Source: Primula veris (lineage: Eukaryota; Streptophyta; Magnoliopsida; Ericales; Primulaceae). From it: a DNA stretch of 64,000 nt. Below the pieces are notes generated by a model. The model saw nothing but the letters and a program-made list of their open reading frames with translations. It did no database searches and was not told where the DNA came from. The stretch lies in NCBI GenBank assembly GCA_963682055.1, contig OY821741.1:20699211-20763210 (forward strand). Direction: 5' to 3'. The stretch's first letter is position 1. Every line of letters starts with the position of its first letter. The position numbers and the translations under genes are program-made. Positions 23,961 to 36,890 of the stretch are shown here, one piece after another.

Positions 23961-25542
23961 TACACTACATGTTTCATATCAAACTTGCTATTTCAATACG
24001 GAAAAATTGGATCGAACTAGTTCATATGATACTCTTTATGCATATGATTCGTGTACTTAACAATGTCAAGAGATATATAAGGTAACAAAATATTTTTAAT
24101 CAGGGTACTCATATTATACACCCTTGGAGTCTTCGACTATTGCATTTTATTCTAGCTCTTACTCAAGTTCTTAAATGTCCAATGCAGGAATTTTTTATTG
24201 CACGTTTTAATCTCAAATTGTTTCATTTATATATGTATAACTTGCAGCTAAAACCTCAATTCTTTTTTTTATATACTGCAGGCTGGCAATTTTTTTCTGT
24301 CTTTTGCTAACAAAATGATAGTACGTACTCCTCTGATCAGATGCAATTTTGTTTTTTTAAAAAAACGGAAGGGGAAAAAGCACATAAGGAAGTTGATATA
24401 CTGTTAAACTTTCAATGTTGCAAATTACCAAGTGAAAATGCAAATACTGGACAAGTAAAAAAAGAAAAGAGTTTACTCACGTAGGTCGTTAACTGTATGT
24501 ATAATTAAATTTGAGGTCATATATTAATTGTATCATCATAATATGATAATTAATCTTATTTAGTTTACGACAAGAAGGAAGAAGGCAAAGGGCCAAGTTC
24601 ACCTACTATTTGCTCTTCGGAAATTAGTTCATAAAAACAACAAGGTATGATTGGAACAGTAATATGAAACCCGTAGCTGTTAGTTTCCAAACTACGATGA
24701 AAAATTTAATAATGTTTAATAACTTCCAATATAAGATTTTTAGATATACATTCAGCTACGATATCGCAGCTGAATGTAATTTTTTTTCGTGCATTTGTGC
24801 ATTATCCAAATAAGTGGTTGATTTAAGATTTCTATATATAAAAATTATCATGTACCACCATTTTGTTTATCTAGGCATTGTTTTTTACAATTTTGTGTTT
24901 ATTTAATTTTTGGCATTGGTATTACATGTTTGCTCTAAATTTTGTGATTCAATCAATTATAACTATTAACCAATAATGAAATGATTGTTAAGCTCTTGAA
25001 GCATATTTTCGGGAGAATCATTTATTAGTACATAAAAACATACTTAATTTTCAAAACCCTGAATTATCAAGTATTGTTTAAGATTTGGTACATATAATGT
25101 ATCATGTAGCATCAAAGGTAAAAGAAAGAATAAAAAGAAGTAGAATCATGTAAAATATGTAGTAACATCATGTAACATATGTACTAATCTTTAAAAGTGT
25201 TTTAGGATCCGGGTTTTTGATAATTACGTACCAATTATATGTATTTTTCATATTTTCTCCATATTTTGCTTTATAAAGACATGCTTAAACAAAACTTATG
25301 TGTATAGTTTTCTAGTTACGTACAAAAAGAGTTACACTTACAAAAATACTTCTTGATACTCATATTATAAATATTAAAAAAATGTCGGCTTATGAATTAA
25401 ATTGTGCCCTTGCTGAACCAAAATCATGGCTCCGCCACCTGTCATGGTTGGATCTTTTCAGAACTATAATTTCCATTTGAAAACACATGAAAAAAGATGT
25501 CTGGGTTATGCATTCATTTGCTAAATCTCTCTCTCCCTTTTT
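23961..25542. other. AT-rich spacer
   Basis: No gene. GGCTCCGCCACCTG near 25429-25442 resembles a hAT terminus; with CAGTGCCG at 23821 it could mark an old hAT unit, but I cannot support this further. Confidence 0.35.
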
Positions 25543-25724
25543 TGTTGAGATTATATCACTACTAATCCGGAATTATACAGTTAAATGTTTCGATATTTGT
25601 TTGTTGTAGTAGGAACATAATATTTACATATTTTATTTCCTATTTTAGCTTGTATTAATATTCTATAAATTGTATCATTATCATTCATTGGAATATATGA
25701 AAAATACAATTATGTAAACCTACA
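25543..25724 (+). repeat. Copia 5' LTR (182 bp)
   Basis: The same length as the 3' LTR and clearly similar, with about two dozen differences by eye, so the insertion is not recent. Short LTRs of this size are typical of some small plant Copia lineages. Confidence 0.93.
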
Positions 25725-25740
25725 TGGTACTCGAGCCACC
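25725..25740 (+). promoter_or_regulatory. Primer-binding site of the Copia element
   Basis: TGGTACTCGAGCCACC directly follows the LTR and is a decayed form of TGGTATCAGAGCCA, the initiator tRNA-Met site. Confidence 0.8.
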
Positions 25741-25752
25741 ACAAAATCCTAT

Positions 25753-25785
<33 letters not shown>

Positions 25786-26019
25786 TTATTTATTTATTTA
25801 TTTATTTATTTTTTCTGAATCGAATTGAATCGGTCTCTCAATCATAATCATGCATGGGTATTTAATAATCTGTTGTTAGTGAAAAGCTTATTGAATCATG
25901 TGGGACAAAATCTGTCCTTGTATTGTTCAATCGGAGAGTGTTTTTAATTTGGGAATCATGCTCAACGAATCGAATTATGATATTTAGTCTTAATTGGTGG
26001 AGATGCATATTGTTGAAAG

Positions 26020-26640
26020 GGAGAAACTAGCCTACATCTGTGGTAAGAAGAAGCAACCTGCAGAAACCGAAGATGGATAAGAAAAATGGTATGCCGAAAA
26101 TCAAAACTTGAAAAGGTGGTTATTGATGTCGATGAGTCCAGAAATTATGAAGCGTTATTTACGCTTACCTACGCCCTACGAAATTTGGAGTGCTTTGTCA
26201 AAATCATTCTGTGACGGAAGTGATGAATTGCAAGTTTTTTCCTTGAACCAAAAGGCCTTCATTGCTAAACAAAATGGTAAACTCTATCTGACTATTATGG
26301 AGAATTAATAGAAGTTTTATTGAGTTAGACCATCTTGATAAAGTGGTCATGAAACACTGAAAAAATTGATGCATATTGAAAGTCTATTGAGCGACTTAGG
26401 GTACACATATTCCTTGCTGGATTAGACAGTGAATTCGAAAAAGTGTGTGGAGACATTCTATGCAAAGAAACAATTCCAGACTTAGATGGGTGTCATATTT
26501 TGGTTTGAAGAGAAGCTGTTCGTAATGCAACTTTGAAATGCATCCATTGCAATCGAATTGGTCATACAAAGATGCATTGTTACAAAGTTGTTGGATATCC
26601 TGAATGGTAGGATCACCATCGTGATTTTCGAAAAAAGAAC
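26020..26640 (+). pseudogene. Copia gag, broken
   Basis: Frames read WYAENQNLKRWLLMSMSPEI, LRLPTPYEIWSALSKSF, DGSDELQVFSLNQKAF and later LRVHIFLAGLDSEFEKV, as in UBN2-type Copia gag. A CCHC knuckle, CIHCNRIGHTKMHC, lies near 26540-26580. Stops and frameshifts separate these parts, and no clear start codon region remains. Confidence 0.85.
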
Positions 26641-26959
26641 TACAAGACTAATTCCACTATCGCAGTAGTTGTAAAATCATCAAAAGTAGAAGGTAAAGCC
26701 ATGGGAAAGGCTTCCGTGATGGTAAGGTTTTAGTTGTTCCATCTTCGTATTACAACCTTCTATTCGTTTCTCAAATAAGCAAAACTTTATCTTGTGTTAT
26801 AATATTCTGGCCTGAATTTTGTGTATTTAAAGACATAAAAACGAAGCACATGATTGGATTTGATATTAGGCGTGGGAAGCTCTATTACTTGGATTTGTCG
26901 CCTAAGAGTTCTGTGAAGCTAGTTCAAGCCTTGAAAGTAGATGGTTCTAAGGAGGAGAA

Positions 26960-27800
26960 CAATAAATCATAAATATGGTTGTGTCATCGACGATTGGGGC
27001 ATGCTTCTTTTAGTTATCTTAAAAAAAATCCTAGTTTATTTTCGAATTTTGAGGTTTCTAATTTCAGATGATGTTTGTGAAATGGCAAATAGCCATCGTG
27101 TTTCGTTTCCGTTATAATTGAATAAAAGTCAACTACCTTTTATGATTATACACTCGGATGTTTGGGGACCGTCTAAAATTACAAATTTAAATGGATCACG
27201 CTGGTTCGTTATTTTTATTGATGATTGTACAAGGATGACCTGGTTATGCTTGATGAAGTCAAAAAGTGAAGTAAACCTGTTATTTCAAAAATTTCATAAA
27301 ATGATTAAAACTCAATACAATACAGAGATTAAAATAACCAAACTTCGACATTATTTGGAAACACATGGAATGGTTTATCAAACTAATTTCTTCAATACAC
27401 CCCAACAAAATGGGGTTGTTGAGCGGAAAAATCAACATTAATTGGAGGTTGTTCGTGCTTTATTTGCATATGTTGTTGACTTATTGGGGAGAAGCACTTA
27501 ACTCTACAGCATGTTTAATCAATCGAGTTCCCTCTAGGTCTATCAATTTCCAGACAGCATTTCAAGCTTTGAGTGATGTAGTTGTAGCACCAACTGTCCC
27601 GAATTTTCATCCACGTGTGTTTGGTTGCGTAGCATATGTGCACCTCCATAAAAATTAGCGAACAAAGCTGTCACCTAGAGCACTGCGGTGTGTTTTTTTT
27701 GGTTATGTCACACATCAAAAAGGGTACGGATGCTATCACCTCCCAATCCGTCGAATAATTATTACAATGGATGTTGTTTTTCATAACGATAATATGTAAT
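26960..27800 (+). pseudogene. Copia integrase, broken
   Basis: A zinc-binding remnant (RRLGHASF) precedes the core: HSDVWGP with the first catalytic Asp, RWFVIFIDDCTRMTW, then TPQQNGVVERKNQH with the Glu. The block that should carry the second Asp (normally SDNG) is deleted: IKITKLRHYLETHG joins the two sides. A frameshift near 27420 is followed by YWGEALNSTACLINRVPSR and PNFHPRVFGCVAYVH. Confidence 0.88.
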
Positions 27801-28289
27801 TTTTTTTTTAATTCTGAAACTCATGAGGAGCATCAAAAGGACATTATACTTTAAATTATGAATTTCTAGAAACAATTTATCAGAATTCTGAGGGAGGCGG
27901 TTTTATTGGGGGTCAAGATAATCCAATAGAGAATAACATAGATCAAACTGATATAACTCCATAGTTTAATGAAATGTTGGATAATAATGATAATCATGAA
28001 GCTGAACAGATTACTATGGAAATTGCAAATAAAGAATGGGCATCTCCGACACACAACTAATACCAAACCAATCACCTGCTTCAGATGTTCACGATTTAGT
28101 GTTGGAACCGTCTAAGAGGCAGTTACCTTAGCGCGACACGAGAGGTATTTCTAAGTCCACATATGAACTTGAACTGACTAGTAAAGCCAAATATCATATG
28201 AGTAATTATGTTTCTAACCATCGCTTATCAGGATCAAATATGTCATTTATGAGTCAATTATCTGTTGTATCTATTCCTAAAAATATGCA

Positions 28290-29550
28290 GGAGGCCTTAA
28301 ATGATCGGAGATGGAAATAAGGTATGAATGAGAAGATAAACTCCTTGTAGAAAAATGGAACATGGAAACTCGTTGAACTTCCACCTGGTAAATAACCAGT
28401 TGTATGTCGATGGATTTACACCATGGAATACAAAGATGATGGAGAAATTGAATATTTTAAAGCAAGCCTGGTAGCGAAAGGATACTCTCAAACCTACGGA
28501 ATTGACTACACCGAAACGGTTGCACCAGTAGCAAAAATTAACACAGTCCGAGTTTTGTTATCTTTAGCTGCAAACTTGGACTGGCCATTACATCAATTGG
28601 ATGTGAAGAATGCGTTTCTACATGGAGAATTGACTGAATACGTCTATATAGATCTCCCTCCTATATTAGAACCTCCAACTAATCGAAAAGTGTGAAGGCT
28701 TAAAAAGTCATTATATGGCTTGAAACAATCCCCAAGAGCGTGGTTTGGACGATTTACTAAATATATAATAGCCTTTGGATACCATCAAAGGAATGCAGAC
28801 CACACTTTATCTCTTAAGAAACATCAAAATAAGATTAATGCACTCATTATTTATGTTGATGATATGTTGGTCACATGAAATGATGATGGAGAGAGAAAAG
28901 CTCTGCAAAATTACTTGTCCAAAGTATTTGAAATGAAAGACATGGGAAATTTGAAATACTTTCTTGGGATCGAAGTGTCTCGTTCTACTAAAGGTATTTT
29001 CCTATCTCAAAAAAAATATACATTAGATCTATTGCGAGAAACTAGCATGTCGGATTGTCATCTGGCGGAAACACCCGTATAAGAAGGTTTAAAGTTATGT
29101 GTAGAGTCTAACCAAGTACTGACCAATAAGGAAAGATATCAAAGGCTTGTAAGAAAATTGATGTAATTAGCGCACACTTGGCCAGACTTGGCATACGCAT
29201 TGAGTATCGTTAGCCAGTTTATGGATAATCTTGGTGAGAAACACATGGATGCAGGTACTCGAATTCTGAGGTACCTTACCTGCTCCGGGAAAAGGAATTT
29301 TGTTTATGAAAAATGTAAGTCATCAAAACATAGATGCATATAGCCATATACTGATGCCGATTGGACTGGAGCTATAGATGATAGACAATCAACGCCTGGT
29401 TACTTTACCTTTGTGGGCGGTAACCTTGTTATGTGGAAAAGAAAGAAGCAAAACGTTGTTGCTCGTTCAAGTGCAAATGCTGAGTTCAGAGGTCTGGCCA
29501 TTGGATTATACGAAATATTGTGGCTGCGACTTCTATTAATGACTTGAGTT
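28290..29550 (+). pseudogene. Copia reverse transcriptase and RNase H, broken
   Basis: Reading frames show [62 protein letters not shown] with the catalytic YVDD, MKDMGNLKYFLGIEV, then TDADWTGAIDDRQSTPGYF and SSANAEFRGLA of RNase H. At least five in-frame stops (for example at 28693 and after YVDDMLVT) inactivate it. Despite this, most positions align without gaps. Confidence 0.9.
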
Positions 29551-30351
29551 ATGAACCTCGATAACCAATTCAACTATATTGTGACAGTAAGGCAACATGT
29601 GATATCATCCGTAATCCAGTTCAACATGATTGAACAAAGCATGTAGAGATAGGCAGATTTTTCATTAAGGAGAAGTTGGATGAAAAATTTCTGGAGTTGC
29701 CTAAGATACGATCTTAGGACCAGTTGGCTGACATGTTCCGAGACAAGTTGGGTATGTATGACATCTACGCCCCAACTTTAGGAAGAGTGTTGAGATTATA
29801 TCCCTACTAATCCGGGATTGTACACTTAAATGTTTCTATATATGTTTTCTCTAATTAGGGACACAATATTTACATATTTCATTTGCTATTCTAGCTTGTA
29901 TAGTATTCTATAAGTTGTATCATCATCATTCATTGGAATATATGAAAAATACAATTTTGTAAACCTACAATTTTTTACTAATATACTATTTCCTTCCAAT
30001 TCTAGGATATTGTAATTTCCCTCAATAATGTAGGCTCTACTCTTATCAGCGTTTTATATTCTTTTCTATTTTCTTAATTTGAAAGTGTAATAATATGTCG
30101 GGAATCCTTTCATGCTTAAAAAAAGTTTAAAATTAGTTTATCTTCTTTCGTTTGATTTCTGCTTATTTCTTGAGGCAGATTTGTATATCGATCTTAATCG
30201 GTTGATATATATTCCTTCATATCGAAAACTTTTTAATTTTCTTTTACCCGTGATTCGGTCATTTTTAATGATATATTCATACTTCATCTTGATAAATTCA
30301 TAGTAAATGTTATTTATGTGAATGGTTTATTTCTTTGCGGACAAATCTTAT
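29019..30351. repeat. Inverted segmental duplicate, left copy
   Basis: Copia RT/RNase H end, 3' LTR and 380 bp of non-Copia flank. The whole segment recurs reversed at 51003-52332. Homology stops at ACAAATCTTAT on both sides, exactly where the left arm of the large palindrome starts. Because unique flank is copied too, this is a DNA duplication, not a second insertion. Confidence 0.88.
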
Positions 30352-30366
30352 AGAGGTTTTACTGTA
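30349..30366 (+). repeat. pogo/Emigrant-type terminal repeat, left edge of palindrome
   Basis: TATAGAGGTTTTACTG followed by TA. This is the right-hand end of an Emigrant-like (pogo, TA target) element; the rest of that element is gone. Its mirror image is at 40004-40021. Confidence 0.65.
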
Positions 30367-32296
30367 GATTTATGTTGCCAAAAAAATCTTAAAATGGGAT
30401 GTGGGTTATGTTCCAAGATTTTCGTCTTTTTTCTCCTTATGTATTTGTGATATCAAAAACATGAATTGCATCATTAGATATTACCTTTTACATGGCGCAA
30501 TCGGTGAATACAATAATTAATGAAAAATAAATCGAATCGTGATTTTTTATGTGCGATAATCAGATTACGTGCCTTCATAAGGAAAACGGAAAAATCCATT
30601 TATAATCAATTATAGTGAAAGAAAATTCTGAAATCTGATAGCTTCTCAGTATTTCATTGTATTCTATTACAAAAAAAAAAAATCTCTCATTATCTACGCT
30701 CTATTCACCCTCAGATTCAGAACAATCTACAAGCAAAACTTTTGAACTCTCCAAATTTAATTTTTTTTAACTATTTTTCATTTGCTCGAACATCTTGTTT
30801 TTTTAATGGACAACCTCAAAAATGACCTATTGGCGATCGTCCTTCAACATCTCAATGACAACAAATATCATGAGACCCAACGATCGTGAGTGTCTCTATT
30901 TTTTTTTTTTATTGTGTATATAAATATGTTTGCATGCATACACATATCTTTCTAGCAATGAATGATATGTTATTCTTAGTACTTGTCAATTTTCAAGTGG
31001 AGTGCTTTTCAAAAAAGATTTGCGAAGTAAAAAAACAAAAAAACTTAAACATTGAAGCACTTTTTAATCATTATCAAAACGATAGATGTCTCCGAACGAG
31101 TATTGGAAAATAAGAAATCTCTTATTTTGCGTTATTTTGAGCCAATATGATGAATCATGGTATTTTTGAGAATATATTATTTAATCTAAAATCACCATTT
31201 AAAAAGTTGTTTAAAAAATCTAATGAGAATCCAGAATTTTGTCTTCAAAATTTTTGTAGTCTTTTTGCCAAAAAACATGTATAAATGCTAAATAATATTA
31301 CTTTCCAAACACTCTATGATTTTTAGATCCAAATTTTAGAAATCAGGGATTAAATAATGTGTTACCAAACGGAGTTGGATTATGCCAAAATCATAAGCGA
31401 AATCGTTTTATCACGGATTAAATAATTTGGATTAAAACCAAATTTCTCATACTACTAATCCAAATTAATTAGATCAAATTTACACAAAAGTTATTTAGAC
31501 TGGGTAATACCAATAATAACTTTAATCGAATTCGGATTTAAATCAAGTTCGTCTTTATTTTTAGTTGTCATATATGTTCTTCAGATTCGTATACCGGAAA
31601 ATATATTAGTTTTCTTTTTGACTTTGTTTTTGAAAAATTCATTAGATAATGTAGTTCATTTTATTTGGAATGGTTTTCCCAAAAAGAAAATAGTACTACT
31701 GCATACAACTTTTTTTTTTGGGCTGCTCGAGTTACAGTTGGAAAGAAAAAGTTGTTAACGGTTTGGTATTGTAGTAAAATATGTACCAATTAAAAACAAT
31801 TGGTTGGTTTTTGTTAGATTTGGTTTGGTTATGACTAAAATAATTGTTGTAAGGGAACCAAACTAGACCAATCATAGTCGGTTTCGTTTGACCAGTTTGA
31901 ACTCTAACAAAAAAAAATATAAAATGAGAATTAACACTAACAGGTTAGTTTCGGCTTTCAATTTATATATTTGTTTTTAATTTTGAGATAAAAATAAAAA
32001 AACTCTTAAATTAACTATAAATTAACAAAATATTATATATTGAATCAATAAATACAAATAACAATTAAATTAACATTTTATCTCAACTTAAATATATATA
32101 TATATATATACAAATATATATATATATATATATATAAATATATTAGTTTATAAATATTTATATAAAAAAATCGGTCGGTTTGTAAACCACTAAAATCGTA
32201 ATATTAACCGATTCAATCGATTCATTCGATTTATCATAAATATTGTACTCAGGGTGTGACTGTGTGTCTAATTGAACTGTTTATTAAAAAATTATA

Positions 32297-32672
32297 GGCA
32301 CGTTTGAGATTAGTTTTATTGCTCAATACTCATTGTGGTGTTTGGCACCAGCTTAGTTTTTATCTTCTTACTTGTTTAGTGACTTCTAACTTTTTTGTTT
32401 ATCAATAAGTCAGTATTTCACTAATGTTGACTTACGAATTATTTGGAAATATACAAACATGTTTCTTTAAAAAATAATTATTTTTGATAATTTTTATGTG
32501 AAAAAATAAGATAATCCGTAAATTTTTATCTTCTCTGCTTTTGAGCTTTTTTTAGCCTTTTTGACCAAAAGCTAGCTTATAAAAGCTAACAAACAAAACA
32601 TTCATAGCTTCTATTAAGCAAAAAGCTAAAATGGCTGAGAAAAACAATTGTTGCCAAACATGCACTATGTTA
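32297..32672. repeat. Possible MITE inside intron 1 of the TOPLESS fragment
   Basis: Starts GGCACGTTTGAGATTAG and ends TTGTTGCCAAACATGCAC, partly complementary termini with AAAAGCT-rich interior. Its mirror copy in the right arm is about 36435-36835, so it predates the palindrome. Its open frames in both arms are non-coding by-products. Confidence 0.4.
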
Positions 32673-33511
32673 GATATAGTTTCATAGATATTTATTAGAA
32701 TAAATTGGATAACTTTCCCGAAAATAGGGGGAATCACACTGATCGATAGTAAAAATTTGAGGTCTTGCTTGTTTGGATGCATCTATTAAGAAAACAATCT
32801 GGCTTATTCAAGGACGAGAAAAAACCCGAGACCATTTGGGTTGAAACTTCTATCTTTAGGGGAAAGAAAACTAAAAATTAGGGATCTCCAAAGATTTATT
32901 CAAATTTAATTGAACTAACTGATTAGCCAAACTTAAAAGCTTGTCCTAAGAATAAAACTATCTGAATAAAGATTCCATTAATTGGGTTACTAGTTGTTGG
33001 ATGGTACTTTTCTAATAACTAAACTATCTGAATCAACTGATTAGAATCAAATAAGTATTGCTCATATGTTTGGGTGAATTATATAGGCTTGAGCAAGAAT
33101 TTGGAATCTTTTTAAATCTAAAGCAATTTGAAGAGAAAGTAATAGCTGGTGAATGGGAGGACCTTGAAAAATACCTCCTTGGCTTTACCAAGATGGATGA
33201 AAATAGATTTTCGATGAAAATTTTCTCGGAGTTAAGGACGCTGAAATATCTGGAAGCCCTTGATCGGCATTTTTTTTTATCCATTTCGTTTTGTAGCTCT
33301 GTTTCGATCATATATAGTTATTTAACATTATTTGTTTCCTACGTATGTTTATAGAAATGAGGAGACAAAACTTTTGGTATATTAAGAGATGATCAGGAGG
33401 TGTTCTCTTTATATGACGATGGCATGTATAAGGAGTTGTCCCATCTCATGAGCCTGGAGAATTTCAGGTAAAATAGTAAATAATGTAATGCGTCTTTCCC
33501 TAATTTGAGAG

Positions 33512-33600
33512 TAATGGCAGTACACTGCTTAACGTAGTACCAGAGTAGGCACATATTCTTGGTTCAAATCTCACCGCTACCTTATTAAATAGATTGGTTG
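33512..33600 (+). repeat. tRNA-derived SINE-like head
   Basis: TAATGGCAGTACACTGCTT resembles a pol III A box region. About 45 bases later GGTTCAAATCTC is a good B box. It is not a real tRNA: no acceptor stem closes. The right arm keeps only its first 35 bases because of the 273-bp deletion. Confidence 0.45.
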
Positions 33601-34625
33601 AAACTTTGTTGCCTAAACTTAATAAGTGATATCATGTGTTTCACTCTAATAATATATGCATTTAAGTAAAATGATAACACATCACTTGATAATTAGTTTG
33701 ACATTATTTAAGTGCTTGGAAGTCATTTTCCTTTCCTATAGTACCTTTTTATTTGATGGAAATATAACAAAGATTTATAATTCAAGATTCGGAAAAGAAA
33801 GATTGTCGGTATACACGGTAGAATCATGTATCCATGTGCACGAGTTTTTTTTTAAAAAGTGTGCACTTTCTATAATGCTTTTATTTTTTCCTGAGACTTT
33901 TATATAGTTATATTGTTAGTTTTAAGTCCAAATGGAGCTGCTTGCTATAAAAAGATATCCACTGCTATTAGATTTGGAGGCTAACAACTGAACTATATAA
34001 TGTTTTGTTTCTTGATGTTTAATCATTTTAATAAATTTAAGAGAACATGCACCTTTACGAAACTATGGTGATGCGCAAACATCTCAGATTAAATTGTTTA
34101 TTTCTCTCAATGGGCTTATAGAGGCAAACCCCAGTTTTCACCAAAATCTTGATTTCCCTTCTTTTGGTTCTGCAAGACTTATGAACATGCTCAATCAAAG
34201 TTGATTTTTTTTCCAAAGATAGTAAATTATGTTGGGACTAAGAAGGTGGATATTGTTTAGTTATGTATTTCTTGTTAATGGTTTTATATCTTAATCCACA
34301 TACCTTTTTTTATCCATGCAGGGAAATCACAAATGTCTAGATAAAAATAACAAAATATATTTCATAAAACACAACATTTTATTATTTCAACAATAAAATT
34401 ATTGGCTTTTCTTCTACTCTATTATTTTAACTAATTTTACTAAAGTGGTTTGACTTCCTTCATAAAAAAACATTTTCTCCATATTATCAAAACTCAAGCT
34501 ACTAAAGGAATGCTGTACTTGTTTAGCAATTCTCTATGAACTTTGCAGCAAATTGGTGATGTCCCTCAACATAATCCTGATGTCCCTCAACATAATCCTA
34601 GTGATGTTAATTTTTGCACATATCA

Positions 34626-34748
34626 GTGTTTTAATTTATGGAAACCCCCTCCAGTTCTCACATAAGAGATGTTGCATGTTAGCACTGGATCAATACCAAG
34701 AGAGCATATTTATTAACCCAATAAAATGGCAACATAGCATAGTAAAGA
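34626..34748. other. Spacer of the large palindrome
   Basis: 123 bp with no match in either arm and no recognisable feature. It would be the loop if the region were transcribed through. The last bases of the left arm hold a 21-bp tandem duplicate (TGATGTCCCTCAACATAATC) that is single in the right arm. Confidence 0.85.
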
Positions 34749-36890
34749 TGATATGTGCAAAAATTAACATCACTAGAATTATGTTGAGGAACATCACCAA
34801 TTTGCAGAAAAGTTCATAGAGAATTGCTAAACAAGTACAACATTCCTTTAGCAGCTTGAGTTTTGATAATATGTAGGAAATATTTTTTTATGAAGGAAGT
34901 CAAAGCACTTTAGCAACATTAGTTAAAATAATAGAGTAGAAGAAAACCCAATGATTTTATTGTTGAAAGAAACATTTAAACTCAAAACACCAAAATGTTG
35001 TGTTTTATGCAATATGTTTCCTTATTTATCTAGGCATTTGTTATTTCCCTGTATGGATAAGAAAAGTTATGTGGATTAAGATATAAAACCATTAACAAGA
35101 AATACATAACTAAACAATATCCGCCTTCTTAGTCCCAAAATTGTTTACTATCTTTGGAAAAAGAAAATCAACTTTGGTTGAGCATGTTCATAAGTCTTGC
35201 AGAACTAAAAGAAGGGAAATCAAGATTTTAGTGAAAACTGGGGTTTGCCTCTATAAGCCCCTTGAGAGAAATAAACAATTTAATCCGAGGTGTTTGCGCA
35301 TCACCATAGTTTCCTAGAGGTGCATGTTCTCTGAAATTTATTAAAATGATTAAACATCAAGAAACAAAACATTCTATAGTTCAATTGTTAGCCTCCAAAT
35401 CTAATAGCAGTGGATATCTTTTTATAGCAAGCGGCTCCATTTGGACTTAAAACTAATAATATAACTATATAAAAGTCTCAGGAAAAAACAAAAGCATTAT
35501 AGAAAGCGCACAATTTTTTTAAAAAAAACTCGTGCACATGGACTCATGATTCTACTCTGGTACTACGTTAAGCAGTGTACTGCTATCACTCTCAAATTAG
35601 GGAAAGACGCATTATATTATTTACTATTTTACCTGAAATTCTCCAAGCTCATGAGATGGGACAACTCCTTATACATGCCATCGTCATATAAAGAGAACAC
35701 CTCCTCATCACCTCTTAATATACCAAAAGCTCTGTCTCTCTCATTAATATAAACATACGTAGGAAACAAATAATGTAAATAACTATATATGATCGAAAGA
35801 GAGCTAAAACACGAAACGGATAAAAAAAAATACAGATCAAGGGCTTCCAGATACTTCAGCGTCCTCAACTCCAGAAAATTTTCAGAAAATTTATTTTCAT
35901 CCATCTTGGTAAAGCCAAGTAGGTATTTTTCAAGGTCCTCCCATTCACCAGCTATTACTTTCTCTTCAAAGTGCTTTAGATTTAAAAAGATTCCAGATTC
36001 TTGCTCAAGCCTATATAATTCACCCAAACATATGAGAAATACTTATTTGATTCTAATCAGTTGGTTCAGATAGTTTAGTTATTAGAAAAGTACCATCCAA
36101 CGACTAGTAACCCAATTAATGGAATCTTTATTCAGATAATTTTATTCTTAGGACAAGCTTTTAAGTTTGGCTAATCAGTTAGTTCAATTAAATTTGAATA
36201 AAGCTTTAGAGGTCCGTACTTTTTAGTTTTATTTCCCCTAAAGATAGAAGTTTCAACCCAAATGGTCTCGGGTTTTTTCTCATCCTTGAATAAGCCAGAT
36301 TATTTTCTTAATAGATTCATCCAAACAAGAAAGCCCTCAAAGTTTTACAATCGATTAGTGTGATTCCCCCTATTTTTGGAAAAGTTATCCAATTTATTCT
36401 AATAAATATCTATGAAACTATATCTAATATAGTGCGTGTTTGGCAACAACTGTTTTTCTCAGCCATTTTAGCTTTTTGCTTAAAAGAAGCTACGAATGTT
36501 TTTTTTGTTACCTTTTATAAGCTTGCTTTTGGTGAAAAAGCCTAAAAAAGGTCAAAAAGCAGAGAAGATAAAAATTTGCGGATTATCTTATCTTTTTCAC
36601 ATAAAAATTATCAAAAATATATATTTTTTTAAAGAAACATGTTTGTATATTTACAAATAATTCGTAAGTCAACATTAGTGAAATACTGACTTATTGATAA
36701 ACAAAAAAGTTAGAAGTCACTAAACAAGTAATAAGATAAAAACTAAGCTGGTGCCAAACACCACAATGTGTATTGAGCAATTTTTCTTCTTTTTAGGAGC
36801 TTTTTGACCAATAAAACTAATATCAAACGTGCCTATAATAATTTAATAAACAGTTCAATTACACACACGGTCACACACTGAGTACAATAT

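Larger units (their letters stand above)
25543..29969 (+). mobile_element. Ty1/Copia retrotransposon, full length, inactive
   Basis: Two 182-bp LTRs (25543-25724 and 29788-29969) begin TGTTGAGATTATATC and end AAACCTACA. A primer site follows the first and a purine-rich GGAAGAG precedes the second. Flanks TTTTT and ATTTT could be a target duplication with one change. Inside, in order, are gag, integrase, reverse transcriptase and RNase H, the Copia order, all with stops and deletions. Its 3' end plus flank is duplicated inverted at 51003-52332. Confidence 0.93.
30806..34200 (+). pseudogene. TOPLESS-family N-terminal gene fragment, left arm
   Basis: Exon 1 (30806-30885) starts with ATG and reads MDNLKNDLLAIVLQHLNDNK, a LisH motif. 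Exon 2 (33087-33267) gives LEQEFGIFLNLKQFEEKV, AGEWEDLEKYLLGFTKMDEN and KYLEALDR, the CTLH part. Exon 3 (33355-33467) ends LYDDGMYKELSHLMSLENFR. Exon 4 (34042-34200) reads NYGDAQT, LIEANPSF and ARLMNMLNQS. Exon order and junctions match plant TOPLESS/TPR genes, whose N-terminal domain tetramerises and binds EAR-motif repressors. Intron signals of exon 1 (GTGAGT) and exon 4 (AG) are good. Exon 3 has a one-base loss near its start and the exon 2 donor is poor. No WD40 repeats follow, so it is a fragment. Confidence 0.88.
30349..34625. repeat. Large palindrome, left arm
   Basis: A 4.3-kb arm that matches 34749-40021 in reverse orientation, with a 123-bp spacer between. By eye the arms are roughly 90 percent alike in conserved stretches. 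Differences are indels: 33549-33821 is absent from the right arm, while the right arm has extra blocks at 36891-37208, 37473-38214 and about 39026-39249. The arm holds exons 1-4 and introns of a TOPLESS-type gene fragment on the plus strand. Confidence 0.92.

Noticed and set aside
33561..33572. Possible tRNA gene from the B box GGTTCAAATCTC
   Set aside because: No cloverleaf or acceptor stem can be drawn; it fits a SINE head better.
32552..36545. Matching frames at 32552-32782 and 36360-36545 that look like a conserved protein
   Set aside because: They are mirror copies within intron 1 of the TOPLESS fragment, start in MITE-like repeat sequence and have no domain; similarity is explained by the palindrome.
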